Assembly: GCA_015490755.1 (NCBI GenBank)
Contig: WFXF01000083.1
Location: 1 to 64,000 of the forward strand
Source of the DNA: Gammaproteobacteria bacterium
Lineage (GTDB): Bacteria; Pseudomonadota; Gammaproteobacteria; JAADGQ01
Direction: 5' to 3'
Length of the DNA stretch: 64,000 bases
Shown: one piece after another, positions 19,460 to 28,210 of the stretch
How positions within the stretch are numbered: position 1 is the first letter of the stretch
Layout of the letters: every line of letters starts with the position of its first letter
Position numbers and translations under genes: made by a program
Notes under the pieces: generated by a model
Told to the model about the DNA's origin: nothing
What the model saw: the letters and a program-made list of their open reading frames with translations, nothing else
Database searches by the model: none

Positions 19460-20041
19460 ATGAGTCAGGTTGCAGAGCTTTTTGATACGATTTCATCACT
19501 GATTGATTATCAGGAAGATGATTGGGATATTCTTCAGGAAGAGGCAGAGACAATTGCTTCATGGGCTCCTGAGCTTGTTGCTGTTTTTTATGACACGCTC
19601 TATGCGTTGGATGAAACGAAAGCAGTTTTCAAGGAGGGTGAACGACCTAAGGTTGAAAAAACTTTGGCTGATTGGGTTGTTGCTATTGCAGATGGCCGAA
19701 AGCGGTCTGAGTTTTGGGAGCATCAGTGGTTTATAGGGTTGCTTCATGTGAAGAGGAGTGTAAAAAACCTCTATATGCTGGGTATGATGAATCGGGTTCA
19801 GCAGGTTGTATTGACTAATTGTGTTAAAACATACGATAAGGATCGAGCCTTTCAGGTATTTGGGGCATTTTTGAGGGTTAGCGGTGCTATTTCTGCTTTG
19901 ATTGCGGAAAGTTACGGCCTTGTTGTGGAGAATAGTACCCAGGCAGGATTAGCTAAAGTTGGAATGAATCCAGCACTTTTGAAGCGTATAAAAGATACGC
20001 AGATAGATAAGATGCTTGAAGAAGCAAAATCCAAAGGTTAA
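19460..20041 (+). CDS. Single-domain protoglobin (globin-sensor fold)
   Basis: This 193-residue all-helical protein resembles the protoglobin/globin-sensor family (PF11563). Landmarks are FYDTLYALDETKAVF, VEKTLADWVVAIADG, then FIGLLHVKRSV with the predicted proximal heme ligand His96, followed by a Tyr-rich LYMLGMM helix. There is no attached output domain (no GGDEF, kinase or methyl-accepting region), only a short C-terminal helix ending in EEAKSKG. It would bind heme and O2, NO or CO in the cytoplasm. A strong AAGGAGAG precedes the ATG at 19460. Its place between a GH12-like glucanase and Roadblock genes beside bcsAB suggests gas-dependent control of cellulose production; this is inference from context. 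Confidence 0.7.
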   Translation: MSQVAELFDTISSLIDYQEDDWDILQEEAETIASWAPELVAVFYDTLYALDETKAVFKEGERPKVEKTLADWVVAIADGRKRSEFWEHQWFIGLLHVKRSVKNLYMLGMMNRVQQVVLTNCVKTYDKDRAFQVFGAFLRVSGAISALIAESYGLVVENSTQAGLAKVGMNPALLKRIKDTQIDKMLEEAKSKG

Positions 20042-20152
20042 ATAAGGAGCAAGATCGTTTAAGCTGCAGGAGAAGGGTTAGATGAGCCAGTGCAAGTCAG
20101 TATGGGGAAGTTGTTTCGTGATCGTTACTTGTCTGGTACAAATAAAGATCTA

Positions 20153-20176
20153 AACCCGGATACTTTTATCCGGGTT
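20153..20176. terminator. Bidirectional intrinsic terminator between protoglobin and Roadblock genes
   Basis: A perfect 10-bp stem AACCCGGATA / TATCCGGGTT (20153-20162 and 20167-20176) with loop CTTT separates the two convergent genes. On the plus strand it is followed by CAGGTGGTTTTT, on the minus strand by a T-rich stretch, so it could end transcripts from both sides. Confidence 0.7.
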
Positions 20177-20186
20177 CAGGTGGTTT

Positions 20187-20540
20187 TTACATGGCGTTTA
20201 ACAGCTCATCAACACCTTTTTTGACAGCGTAACGTACTCCGCCTATAACAGCTGTCGCATCAGTAAATAGTGCTAGAATATCTTCACCAATTGTAGCAAT
20301 AATGACTTTTCCATGGTCAAATTCAGCCAGGTATTGAGTCATTCCACCCAGGTTGAATTCACCCCCTAGGCTTTCAGATGTGCCAATAGCAGTTGCAACC
20401 ATTGCTCCCAAAGCTTCCATGTCAACATTATCAGAAGCGGCACTTTCGATAACAAAGCCATCGCGGCCTACCAATGCAACAGCATTGACACCGTTTATTT
20501 TTAAAAAATCATTGAGTACTTCACTTAAGTTTTTTGCCAT
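20187..20540 (-). CDS. Roadblock/LC7 domain protein (MglB-like)
   Basis: This 117-residue protein is a single Roadblock/LC7 domain. The pattern LNDFLKINGVNAVALVGRDGFVIES at the start (helix, then strand with G-R-D-G-hydrophobic), METLGAM-type helix, Gly-rich turn, YLAEFDHGKVIIATIGEDILALFTD and a C-terminal helix is the family's. Such proteins dimerise and, as MglB in Myxococcus, act as GAP or partner of small Ras-like GTPases that set cell polarity. The neighbouring gene, 80 nt upstream on the same strand, encodes a protein with a possible degenerate GTPase domain, and a second Roadblock-like gene lies divergently beyond it. Function here is inferred from context; family membership is fairly clear. 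Confidence 0.85.
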   Translation of the reverse strand: MAKNLSEVLNDFLKINGVNAVALVGRDGFVIESAASDNVDMEALGAMVATAIGTSESLGGEFNLGGMTQYLAEFDHGKVIIATIGEDILALFTDATAVIGGVRYAVKKGVDELLNAM

Positions 20541-20620
20541 TTTGACACTCCATTTGCTTTATGCTTTTTTGGTTAACGAAATATATTTGTAGCTTTAAGG
20601 TGTCATCCGGTGACATAATG

Positions 20621-21733
20621 CTATCCTTTGGGTTTTATATACTGCTTCGTTCCATTATAAGGAAAGATGCTTTGAATAATCCAGTTCGAGATTTTTTGGG
20701 AATCATCCATTTTCTCGAAGTGCGTGTGCGTTATATGCTGAAATAGAAAATGTTGATGACTATATTCTTCTGACTGATCTGAAGTTGATCCGATTAAATG
20801 AATTGCATCATGATGAATCAAACTTAGTATAATCATCAAAGTGATGCTGTTTTGATCTGATAACTGCTCAAAATTTTCTAGAGAGATTAGCACGGAATTA
20901 AAATTGCCCAGTAGTTTAAACCATTTTTTCCCTGAATGCTTTAAAAGTTTATCGGTAGTTAGACCTAAAATATAAATAATAGTATTTTTGGATAGAGTTA
21001 AACGCCATAAAATAGCAGCTTCCTGTCCATTATCTGCTTTATTCAAATACACAGGTTTTCCATATAGCTCTGTGAAAAAGTTTTCGATGAACTGCTGCTT
21101 CCCAAATGTTGCTAGCATCAAGTTATTGCAGTTTTGATGTGCCCTGCTATTAATTAAGTATTGAATATTATTGAAGTTTACGGGTTTACAAAAACTACGG
21201 TAGCTTTTAGGGTTTTTTAGTGCATCTTTAATTTTTGGAAGTATTGCCTGGTCATTGTGTGTGCTTAAGTTTTTTTTAAAAGAGGCTTGTCTGTTTTTTA
21301 TAAGCTGGTTGGTTAAATTCATCGCTTTGTTGTAAAAACTTACCGATTGAAGTAACTCTTCGGGTTCTTCCTTTTTCTCTAGAGTATTTTGGATATCTTT
21401 TAATGGTTTGTTATTGGGTATTATTTTTTCCACTTCACAGAAAAGTGTTTGAGCTGAGGTGGAGAGTTGATTTTGATATTTTTTAATATGATACTTTTCA
21501 ATTTCATCTGAGATATCTGAAGCTGTATCTAAAAAACCTTTGACATATTGTGTTTTGTTATTTTTTAACAAACTGTTTGATTTTTCTGACAGTTTATTGA
21601 GTATCTCAACAGTTTCTGTCATATCGTGCTTGATTCCCCAGCATGATAGAAGAGTGATCCACTGTTTAAAGTTTTCCACTTTTTTTGCCAGAGCAGTATT
21701 TTTTGAATGCAATTCGGCAGAGTGTTTCGGCAT
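20621..21733 (-). CDS. Unknown protein with possible degenerate Ras/MglA-like GTPase domain
   Basis: I do not recognise this 370-residue protein with confidence. Residues 1-195 are mostly helical, Lys/Glu/Asn-rich and partly coiled-coil-like. From about residue 203 the order hydrophobic strand (NNLMLATFGKQQFIENFF), a second strand pair (IIYILGLTTDKLLKH, residues 252-266), and LLGNFNSVLISLENF imitates the P-loop strand, the switch II strand (family LYGTPGQERF) and the next strand of MglA-like bacterial GTPases. The P-loop GxxxxGK[ST] is missing (only FGKQQ), and no NKxD is seen, so nucleotide binding is unlikely if this reading is right. It probably shares an operon with the downstream Roadblock gene, which is the classical partner of such GTPases. 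There is no signal peptide, so the protein is cytoplasmic. Confidence 0.45.
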   Translation of the reverse strand: MPKHSAELHSKNTALAKKVENFKQWITLLSCWGIKHDMTETVEILNKLSEKSNSLLKNNKTQYVKGFLDTASDISDEIEKYHIKKYQNQLSTSAQTLFCEVEKIIPNNKPLKDIQNTLEKKEEPEELLQSVSFYNKAMNLTNQLIKNRQASFKKNLSTHNDQAILPKIKDALKNPKSYRSFCKPVNFNNIQYLINSRAHQNCNNLMLATFGKQQFIENFFTELYGKPVYLNKADNGQEAAILWRLTLSKNTIIYILGLTTDKLLKHSGKKWFKLLGNFNSVLISLENFEQLSDQNSITLMIILSLIHHDAIHLIGSTSDQSEEYSHQHFLFQHITHTHFEKMDDSQKISNWIIQSIFPYNGTKQYIKPKG

Positions 21734-22076
21734 TAGTTTTGGTGCACCTAAATAATAGTATCTGTGTTGGCAGGGTAAGCTGTACTTAATAATATCACTA
21801 CTCTTTAAGCCTTACATATTTGATGGAAAAGTGCTACTATGAAGATTAGGTTGGTCGGGTTGCTATGATCTTTAGTGGCTTAAATTATAGTTCAGTTTGC
21901 AGCTTGACTGTTTGTTATTCTTCATTTTTTAACTACTGTTTGTTAAAGCATCATTTACACTTTTTTATGTTTCGATGTGCTAAGTGTTTGTACTCCTTTT
22001 GGTTTATTTTGCTATACCTCCGTAGTGGTTGACCTTATAGCGCAATTTTTTCATAGAATGCAGGCGGTAAAATTAT
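21734..22076. other. Divergent 343-bp intergenic region with a candidate promoter
   Basis: The gap separates the two divergent Roadblock-region transcripts and is very AT-rich. For the plus-strand gene a -35 TTGACC (22029-22034) and a -10-like TAGAAT (22054-22059, 19-bp spacer, long) precede the ATG at 22077 with a weak AGGCGG Shine-Dalgarno. No structured RNA or other gene is apparent. Confidence 0.35.
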
Positions 22077-23183
22077 ATGGATCAGAATGTGTCGAAGAAA
22101 GAGATTATTGATGTTTCTGGTGAAGGGCAAGGGCGTTCTTTACCTCAATGGTTTGGACAAATGTTTTTGGGCCGTAAAAAAAATAGGCCTAACCAGGGAG
22201 ATGAACGGTATTTAAGTGTTGGTATCAGTGATTTGGATTCATCGTCAGATCCGTTACCATACGATGACAGAACTCATCCTGAGTTTGATTTACCCACGGT
22301 CAGTCCTATCGATGAGAGTAATGAGAGTAATTCCACAGAAAATATAGAGCGGGTCTCTTCATCACAGAGTGATGCAAAGAAGAAGCAGCAGAAATTGCTT
22401 GAAGAGTTTGCTTTGTTAAGTGGTATTGAACTTTCACCTAAATCTGTCGCTGATCTTAGGGATAGCGTAGAAAAGCAACTTGAAACAGAATCTTTATCAT
22501 CACCTCCTTTAGCTTTGGTTGAGGGTGTAGAGCATTCGGAAGCTACTGAATCAGCGCCTGATCTTGAAAAGCAGTCAAGTGGTCGGGTGCATGATGCTTA
22601 TACTCTTCTTGTTGAAAACGAGAAAAAACAGAAAACAGTTCAGAGCGATGAACTCCAAAGTATTGAGTTGAGTGATCACCAGGAAGAAGTAGCTTCCAGT
22701 GCTGCTGTTGAGCCTGATGCTTCGAGTGACGTTGTTCCTGAAAAAATTTCGGAATATAAGGTTGAGCCTAAACTCAAGCCTGAAGATGGTGCTCCAAGTG
22801 AAAAAATAGTGAGCGAGCCTGTTTACGATCGAAAGGCAATGGATTCAATCTTGTCTGAGTTAAGAAAAATAAATTCAATACATTTAATTGTTGTTGTAGG
22901 GGTTGATGGCTCTATTTTGGCCAGTGATAACCTGGATCAATTAAGAGAGAGTGTCTCTGGTGCTTTAGTGTTTAAATCTGTAAAGCATTTTAAACGTTTA
23001 GGTCAGCAATCTGGTTTAGGTTCGTTGGCACAGTCTGTTATTGAATTTGCCGATGGGAAAATTATTGTTGAAAATTTGGGTGACAGTGCGCTTTTTATTG
23101 CTGTTGATCGGTCTGCAATATTGGGTTTGGTTAGAAGCCAAACAAAAAGTCAGGTTGAGAGGTTGAAAGCTATTTTGAATTAA
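22077..23183 (+). CDS. Protein with disordered N-terminus and C-terminal Roadblock/LC7-like domain
   Basis: The 368-residue protein has three parts. Residues 1-40 form a conserved-looking head (SLPQWFGQMFLGRKK). Residues 40-240 are acidic, Ser/Glu-rich and probably disordered, with a short helical section near 100-135 (KKKQQKLLEEFALLSGIEL). Residues 245-368 resemble a Roadblock/LC7 fold: a helix (AMDSILSELRKIN), strand IHLIVVVGVDGSILAS, a helix, then SVIEFADGKIIVENLGDSAL and a C-terminal helix. It is transcribed toward bcsAB, which starts 470 bp later, and could tether the small Roadblock/GTPase-like partners to the cellulose machinery. No P-loop ATPase of the BcsQ type is present; this protein may occupy that regulatory role, which is speculation. 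Confidence 0.6.
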   Translation: MDQNVSKKEIIDVSGEGQGRSLPQWFGQMFLGRKKNRPNQGDERYLSVGISDLDSSSDPLPYDDRTHPEFDLPTVSPIDESNESNSTENIERVSSSQSDAKKKQQKLLEEFALLSGIELSPKSVADLRDSVEKQLETESLSSPPLALVEGVEHSEATESAPDLEKQSSGRVHDAYTLLVENEKKQKTVQSDELQSIELSDHQEEVASSAAVEPDASSDVVPEKISEYKVEPKLKPEDGAPSEKIVSEPVYDRKAMDSILSELRKINSIHLIVVVGVDGSILASDNLDQLRESVSGALVFKSVKHFKRLGQQSGLGSLAQSVIEFADGKIIVENLGDSALFIAVDRSAILGLVRSQTKSQVERLKAILN

Positions 23184-23653
23184 ACTTTTCAAGGCAGAAT
23201 TATAGACTTTGTTTTGATCGAAATGGTACAATGGCCAAAGCTTGTCAGGAGTAATGTTTTTTTGTAAAACTTGTTTCTGGTGGTTATTGGAGTTATTTGA
23301 CAGGAGTCTTCCATGGATGTTGTTTTTTTGACACGGAGGGTAAGAGATTTAGTATATTAGTAGTAGTTTGATGTCAGTAACTCGGATGTTAATTAGTGTG
23401 TGCCGTTCGGCATACTTTCTCTGTCATTTTTCACTATCTATTTTAAATTTAAGGGCATTTTGGCTTTCCTGAAAATATTTCTATGGATTGTTGTACACAT
23501 TTGTTCCTTTATCTTTCCCCTATTCTAGCGAGTCTTTTCATTACTGAAATCGAAATGTGAAAACGTAATTGTGCTACTTGATTTTGATTAGCGTGCATGG
23601 TGTTTTATGTCGATTTCTATTTCTTGGTATTCATTGATAATGATGGTAACGAT
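23184..23653 (+). promoter_or_regulatory. 470-bp leader region upstream of bcsAB with a consensus -35
   Basis: No protein-coding gene is supported here. A perfect -35 TTGACA (23328-23333) is followed after 19 bp by TATATT (23353-23358); a second TTGACA lies at 23297-23302 without a good -10. Transcription from 23365 or so would give a leader of almost 290 nt. The leader has a small hairpin (GTGCCGTTCGGCAT, about 23401-23414) but none of the conserved blocks of the c-di-GMP-I riboswitch that I could recognise. Confidence 0.4.
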
Positions 23654-26600
23654 ATGGCAGTAAAACAGGCGAATCATGTGCAGAAAGCTTCTGTTTCTAA
23701 TGAAAATCGCAGACTTCCTTATAAAGTATGGCGAAACCTTTGGTACTGGCTGCTGGGTGTGCTTTTTATTGTTGCGGGTGCTGCATTAATGGTGATAACG
23801 GTTACTGTACCGTTAACGGTTGAGCAGCAGCTTATTTTTGGGTCGTGTGTATTTGTTCTTGCCCTATTACTAAGGTCCAAGGCAGGGACGTTTTTAACCC
23901 TTTTTATGATATGGCTGGCCATCATCATCTCTTCACGTTATCTCTATTGGCGTTTGACAGAAAGTGTTGGTTTTGAATCAGTATTTTCACTGGACGTTGC
24001 TTTAGGTGTTGGTATGCTTTTGGCCGAGCTCTATGCCTTTGTTATTTTAATTCTTGGTTACTTCCAAACCGCATGGCCTTTGTCGCGGAAGCCTGTCAGC
24101 CTGCCTGATGATGTATCTCAATGGCCTACAGTTGATGTTTTTATAACGACATATAATGAGCCATTAAAGGTTGTAAAGCCCACTGTAGTGGCAGCAATGA
24201 ATCTTAATTGGCCCAGAGATAAACTGAAAGTTCATATCCTGGATGATGGTAATCGTGATGAGTTCTGTGATTTTGCTAGAGAAGTTGGCGCACACTACAT
24301 AACACGACCTGATAATAAGCATGCTAAAGCAGGAAATATTAACCATGCCTTAAAGCAAACTTCGGGTGAATTGGTTGCTATTTTTGATTGTGATCATATT
24401 CCGACAAGTTCTTTTCTGCAAACAACAGCGGGTTGGTTTGTAAAAGATGAAAAACTTGCTTTTTTACAGACTCCTCACCATTTTTATTCAGCAGATCCTT
24501 TTGAAAAAAATCTTGATACATTTCGCTCTAAACCTAATGAAGGTGAAGTGTTTTATAGCTTGATTCAAAAGGGAAATGATCTTTGGAATGCTGCATTTTT
24601 CTGTGGTTCTAGTGCATTAATGCGGCGGGGGCCATTAGAAGAGGTGGGTGGGGTTGCTGTCGAGACAGTGACTGAAGATGCACATACTGCACTCAAATTA
24701 CACCGACTGGGTTATAACTCAGCTTATCTTGAAATGAAAGAATCTGCAGGTTTAGCGACTGAAAGTTTTTCGGCTCATGTTGGACAGCGTATTCGCTGGG
24801 CTCGTGGAATGGCACAGATATTTCGTATAGATAACCCTTTGCTAGGCGCAGGTTTAAGCTGGAAGCAGCGCTTTTGCTATACCAATGCAATGTTGCACTT
24901 TTTTTACGGTTTACCTCGTATCGTTTTTTTAACCGCACCACTCGCTTTTATGTTTCTTGATGCACATATTATTCAAGCTTCAGCAATCGTTATTGCGGTT
25001 TATGCGTTACCTTATCTGTTAGTTTCACTTGTGGTGAATTCCCATATTCAAGGGCGCCATCGTTACTCATTTTGGGGAGAAGTCTATGAAACCAGTATGT
25101 CTTGGTATGTCATTATTCCAACATTGATGGCGCTGATCAGCCCCAAATCAGGACGTTTTAATGTGACGGCAAAAGGAGGTTTGCTGGAAAACAGGTTTTT
25201 TGATTATAAGCTGGCCATGCCCTGCATTATTTTATTTACTTTAAATGGTATAGGATTCTTCATAGGGCTTGGTAATATTTTTTGGTGGGGAACTTCTGAA
25301 ACAGGTACAGTGATCCTTAATCTAGGCTGGATTACCTATAACCTCATTATCTTGGGTGCTGCAATTGCTGTAACACGAGAAAAGAAACAGCAACGTAACT
25401 TTGTTCGCCTTACCTCAAATGTTGATGCAACCATTAAGTTGAGCGGTAACAAGTTAATTCAATGTAAAGTGCATAACCTGTCAGAGGGTGGTGCTGCGAT
25501 TAATATTTCCGATGAATCTTTGTTAACTAGAGGAGAGAGGGTAGATTTAATACTAAAAGATACGTTGTCAGAAATGAGTGTAACAGTACCTGCTGAGGTC
25601 ATGCGTATTGGTGATAACCGCGTACAATTCATGTTTCAGGAGATGAGCAGCGCACAAATGAATGTCTTGATGCTAATGCTCTATTCTCGTGAAGGTAATT
25701 GGAATCATTGGGTTACAGAACGTTCAGGTGATAATCCATTGCGTGAGTTCTTCCAGGTCTCCAGGCATGCAATTCGAACAGTATTCTTTCTATTGTCGCC
25801 GCGTACACTATTTAATGGTATTCGTGTCATATTCAGACAGCTGCTTGGAATTAAGCCTGCCACAGTGACAGCGGTAGCTATTTTTTCCGTTGCTTGTATA
25901 TTTTTATTCACTTTGGCTTATATGCCAAAAGCTAATGCGCAAACAGCTGGCTCCTATGATGTGACATCGACATATTCGTTAGAGGAGTTAGGTGCTGATA
26001 AGGATATACGTATCGAACCGGCTTATGGACGCCAAAACTTTCCATTTTCGCTGCGTACTGATGAAGTCGTTGTTAAAGCAGAGCTTTCTCTAAAATATTC
26101 ACTCTCTGCTGCTGATCGTGAGAATATAAATTTACTCAAAGTATTGGTTAATGATGAAGTTGTTAAAACAATAACACCGGAAAATGAAAAAATAGATCAA
26201 GGTTCGGTGGATATTTCTTTGAACCCATTGATGATTGGTGATCATAATACTTTATCTCTAGAGCTTGATCATGACTCAGGTGAGGCATGCTTTGATCCTT
26301 ATGAATCTCCATCATGGGCGGTAATTAGTAATCAGAGTGTATTAACGTTAGAAAAAAAGCACCTGATTCTTCCTGATGAACTAAACCAGCTTCCGCTTCC
26401 ATTTTTTGATGATAAAGACAAAAATCAATTGAATCTGCCTTTTGTTTTTGGGCAAGTTCCTGATAATGAATTGCTGGAAGCTTCAGCGATTATCAGCTCA
26501 TGGATGGGGGGGTTGGCAAGTTATAGAGGAGCCGTATTTCCAGCCTATTTTAATCATTTGCCTGAAAAATATGGAGTTGTGTTCATAACGCCTCAAAATT

Positions 26601-28090
26601 TACCGGGTTGGTTGAATGGCTCTGAGATTAATGGCCCCACGATTGAACTCATTACACACCCGGAAAACCCTCGTGGAAAGTTGTTGTTAGTGCAAGGAAA
26701 AAATAGCACCGAGGTTAAGCTGGCAGCACAGGCGCTTGTTTCAGAAGGCCGTAATCTGGCTGGAAACAAAGTCTCTGTAGTCGGGCAGAGCATTCCGGAG
26801 AAAAGGCAGCCATATGATGCACCTGCATGGTTACCAACCCATCGTGCCGTATATTTGAGTGAATTGATTGATGATGAAGAGTTAAGAGAGGTTTCTCATA
26901 ATGTTCGTGAACAAAAAGTTAGCTTTCGTCTTCCACCTGACCTGTTTCAATGGGGAAGCAAAAGTACACCACTGAATGTGTTATTCCAGCATACAATTGT
27001 TGATGAATATCTGATCTCGGGTGGATCATTACGATTGAATAATGTATTTTTGGAAAATATTTCTTTATATGATCACGGTGTTCCTAAAACAGATGATACG
27101 GGTGAGCGTTCTGAGTTTGTGAGTGCCCACCAAAGCTTTTCTATGCCGCTGGATCAAATCTACTCACAAAACGAGTTGGAGTTTTTTCTATACGATCAAC
27201 CTCAAAAAGAGCGAATGCAAAATGACCATGTATGTGATGAAAATGCAATTAAAAGCACACGGATGAAATTGGATGGAACTTCTACAATGGATTTTTCCAG
27301 TTTCCCTCATTTCACACAATTACCTGATTTAGCTAAATTTGTTAATGCAGGCTTTCCATATTCGCGTTATGCCGATTTATCCAGAACTGCAATTGTGATG
27401 CCTTCCAGAATTGAAGAGGCTGAAGTGAGTCTGTTTTTGACTTTGGCAGGGGTGATGGGGCGTGCTACAGGCGCAGTTGCTTCACATGTTTCTGTTATTA
27501 GCCCTTCGCAAGTGGGTGACTACAAAAACTATGAATTTATTGTGCTGGGGGGAGTTGACAACCAGCCATTGATTAAGCGATGGAGTGACTCTATGCCTGT
27601 GAATTTTGTAATGCCAGAGAAAATGCTCCATCAACCCTCTCGATGGGAGCGTTTTTCTTCCGAATGGTTGAATAGAGATTCATATTCACAAAGCCAGGAT
27701 GCAGCTGAAAGAATTATTAAGTCTATAAAAGAGAAGGAAATGGCCGTTTTGACCGGCTTTGAATCACCTTTAAAAAATGGACGTAGCGTTGTGCTATTGA
27801 CTGCATCAACACCGGCAGGCTATGCACAATTAACCCATGCACTTGTTGAACCCAAGGCTATTGCACTGTTGCAGGGAGATTTAGCAATTATTGATGGGCC
27901 TTCCATTGCTTCATTTAAAATGGCTGATCATTACAATTCGGGCGAAATTTCATGGTTAATGCATGCACGCTGGTATCTTTCAAAACACGCTTATTGGTTA
28001 TTTGCTTTGATGATCTGTGGCGCTTTTGCATTAGCGCTTTGCTCTTATTACTTATTAAACAAGCAGGCTCGGGATCGTACCCGAAAATAA
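23654..28090 (+). CDS. bcsAB: Fused cellulose synthase BcsA-BcsB
   Basis: This 1,478-residue protein joins the catalytic and periplasmic subunits of bacterial cellulose synthase. BcsA part: N-terminal membrane helices, then the GT2 domain with VDVFITTYNEP (about residue 160), DDGNRDEF, DCDH (about 245), TVTEDAH (about 340) and QRIRWARGM (about 378), further helices, and a PilZ domain with c-di-GMP ligands RNFVR (about 580) and NLSEGG (about 608). A hydrophobic segment near 740-760 then exports the BcsB part (PAYGRQNFPFSLRTDEVVV; C-terminal membrane anchor about 1440-1465). Polymerisation of UDP-glucose with export is therefore c-di-GMP dependent. Fusion of A and B is known in Komagataeibacter (acsAB), less usual in gammaproteobacteria. 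ATG 23597 is also in frame (19 extra residues); neither start has a good Shine-Dalgarno. Confidence 0.95.
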   Translation: MAVKQANHVQKASVSNENRRLPYKVWRNLWYWLLGVLFIVAGAALMVITVTVPLTVEQQLIFGSCVFVLALLLRSKAGTFLTLFMIWLAIIISSRYLYWRLTESVGFESVFSLDVALGVGMLLAELYAFVILILGYFQTAWPLSRKPVSLPDDVSQWPTVDVFITTYNEPLKVVKPTVVAAMNLNWPRDKLKVHILDDGNRDEFCDFAREVGAHYITRPDNKHAKAGNINHALKQTSGELVAIFDCDHIPTSSFLQTTAGWFVKDEKLAFLQTPHHFYSADPFEKNLDTFRSKPNEGEVFYSLIQKGNDLWNAAFFCGSSALMRRGPLEEVGGVAVETVTEDAHTALKLHRLGYNSAYLEMKESAGLATESFSAHVGQRIRWARGMAQIFRIDNPLLGAGLSWKQRFCYTNAMLHFFYGLPRIVFLTAPLAFMFLDAHIIQASAIVIAVYALPYLLVSLVVNSHIQGRHRYSFWGEVYETSMSWYVIIPTLMALISPKSGRFNVTAKGGLLENRFFDYKLAMPCIILFTLNGIGFFIGLGNIFWWGTSETGTVILNLGWITYNLIILGAAIAVTREKKQQRNFVRLTSNVDATIKLSGNKLIQCKVHNLSEGGAAINISDESLLTRGERVDLILKDTLSEMSVTVPAEVMRIGDNRVQFMFQEMSSAQMNVLMLMLYSREGNWNHWVTERSGDNPLREFFQVSRHAIRTVFFLLSPRTLFNGIRVIFRQLLGIKPATVTAVAIFSVACIFLFTLAYMPKANAQTAGSYDVTSTYSLEELGADKDIRIEPAYGRQNFPFSLRTDEVVVKAELSLKYSLSAADRENINLLKVLVNDEVVKTITPENEKIDQGSVDISLNPLMIGDHNTLSLELDHDSGEACFDPYESPSWAVISNQSVLTLEKKHLILPDELNQLPLPFFDDKDKNQLNLPFVFGQVPDNELLEASAIISSWMGGLASYRGAVFPAYFNHLPEKYGVVFITPQNLPGWLNGSEINGPTIELITHPENPRGKLLLVQGKNSTEVKLAAQALVSEGRNLAGNKVSVVGQSIPEKRQPYDAPAWLPTHRAVYLSELIDDEELREVSHNVREQKVSFRLPPDLFQWGSKSTPLNVLFQHTIVDEYLISGGSLRLNNVFLENISLYDHGVPKTDDTGERSEFVSAHQSFSMPLDQIYSQNELEFFLYDQPQKERMQNDHVCDENAIKSTRMKLDGTSTMDFSSFPHFTQLPDLAKFVNAGFPYSRYADLSRTAIVMPSRIEEAEVSLFLTLAGVMGRATGAVASHVSVISPSQVGDYKNYEFIVLGGVDNQPLIKRWSDSMPVNFVMPEKMLHQPSRWERFSSEWLNRDSYSQSQDAAERIIKSIKEKEMAVLTGFESPLKNGRSVVLLTASTPAGYAQLTHALVEPKAIALLQGDLAIIDGPSIASFKMADHYNSGEISWLMHARWYLSKHAYWLFALMICGAFALALCSYYLLNKQARDRTRK

Positions 28091-28210
28091 TTTAAAGCCG
28101 GGAAGGATGACACCAATACCTATGGTTATGCCAAGGTGAAAATCAGGGATGCGACAATTTATTTCAGATGATCGATATAACACAGCCTTTATGCTGTGAT
28201 GGGGTTGAAA

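Noticed and set aside
20621-21733. An active MglA GTPase
   Set aside because: The P-loop and NKxD motifs are missing; only a degenerate relation is defensible.
23184-23653. c-di-GMP riboswitch in the bcsAB leader
   Set aside because: No GEMM-type conserved blocks could be matched by eye.
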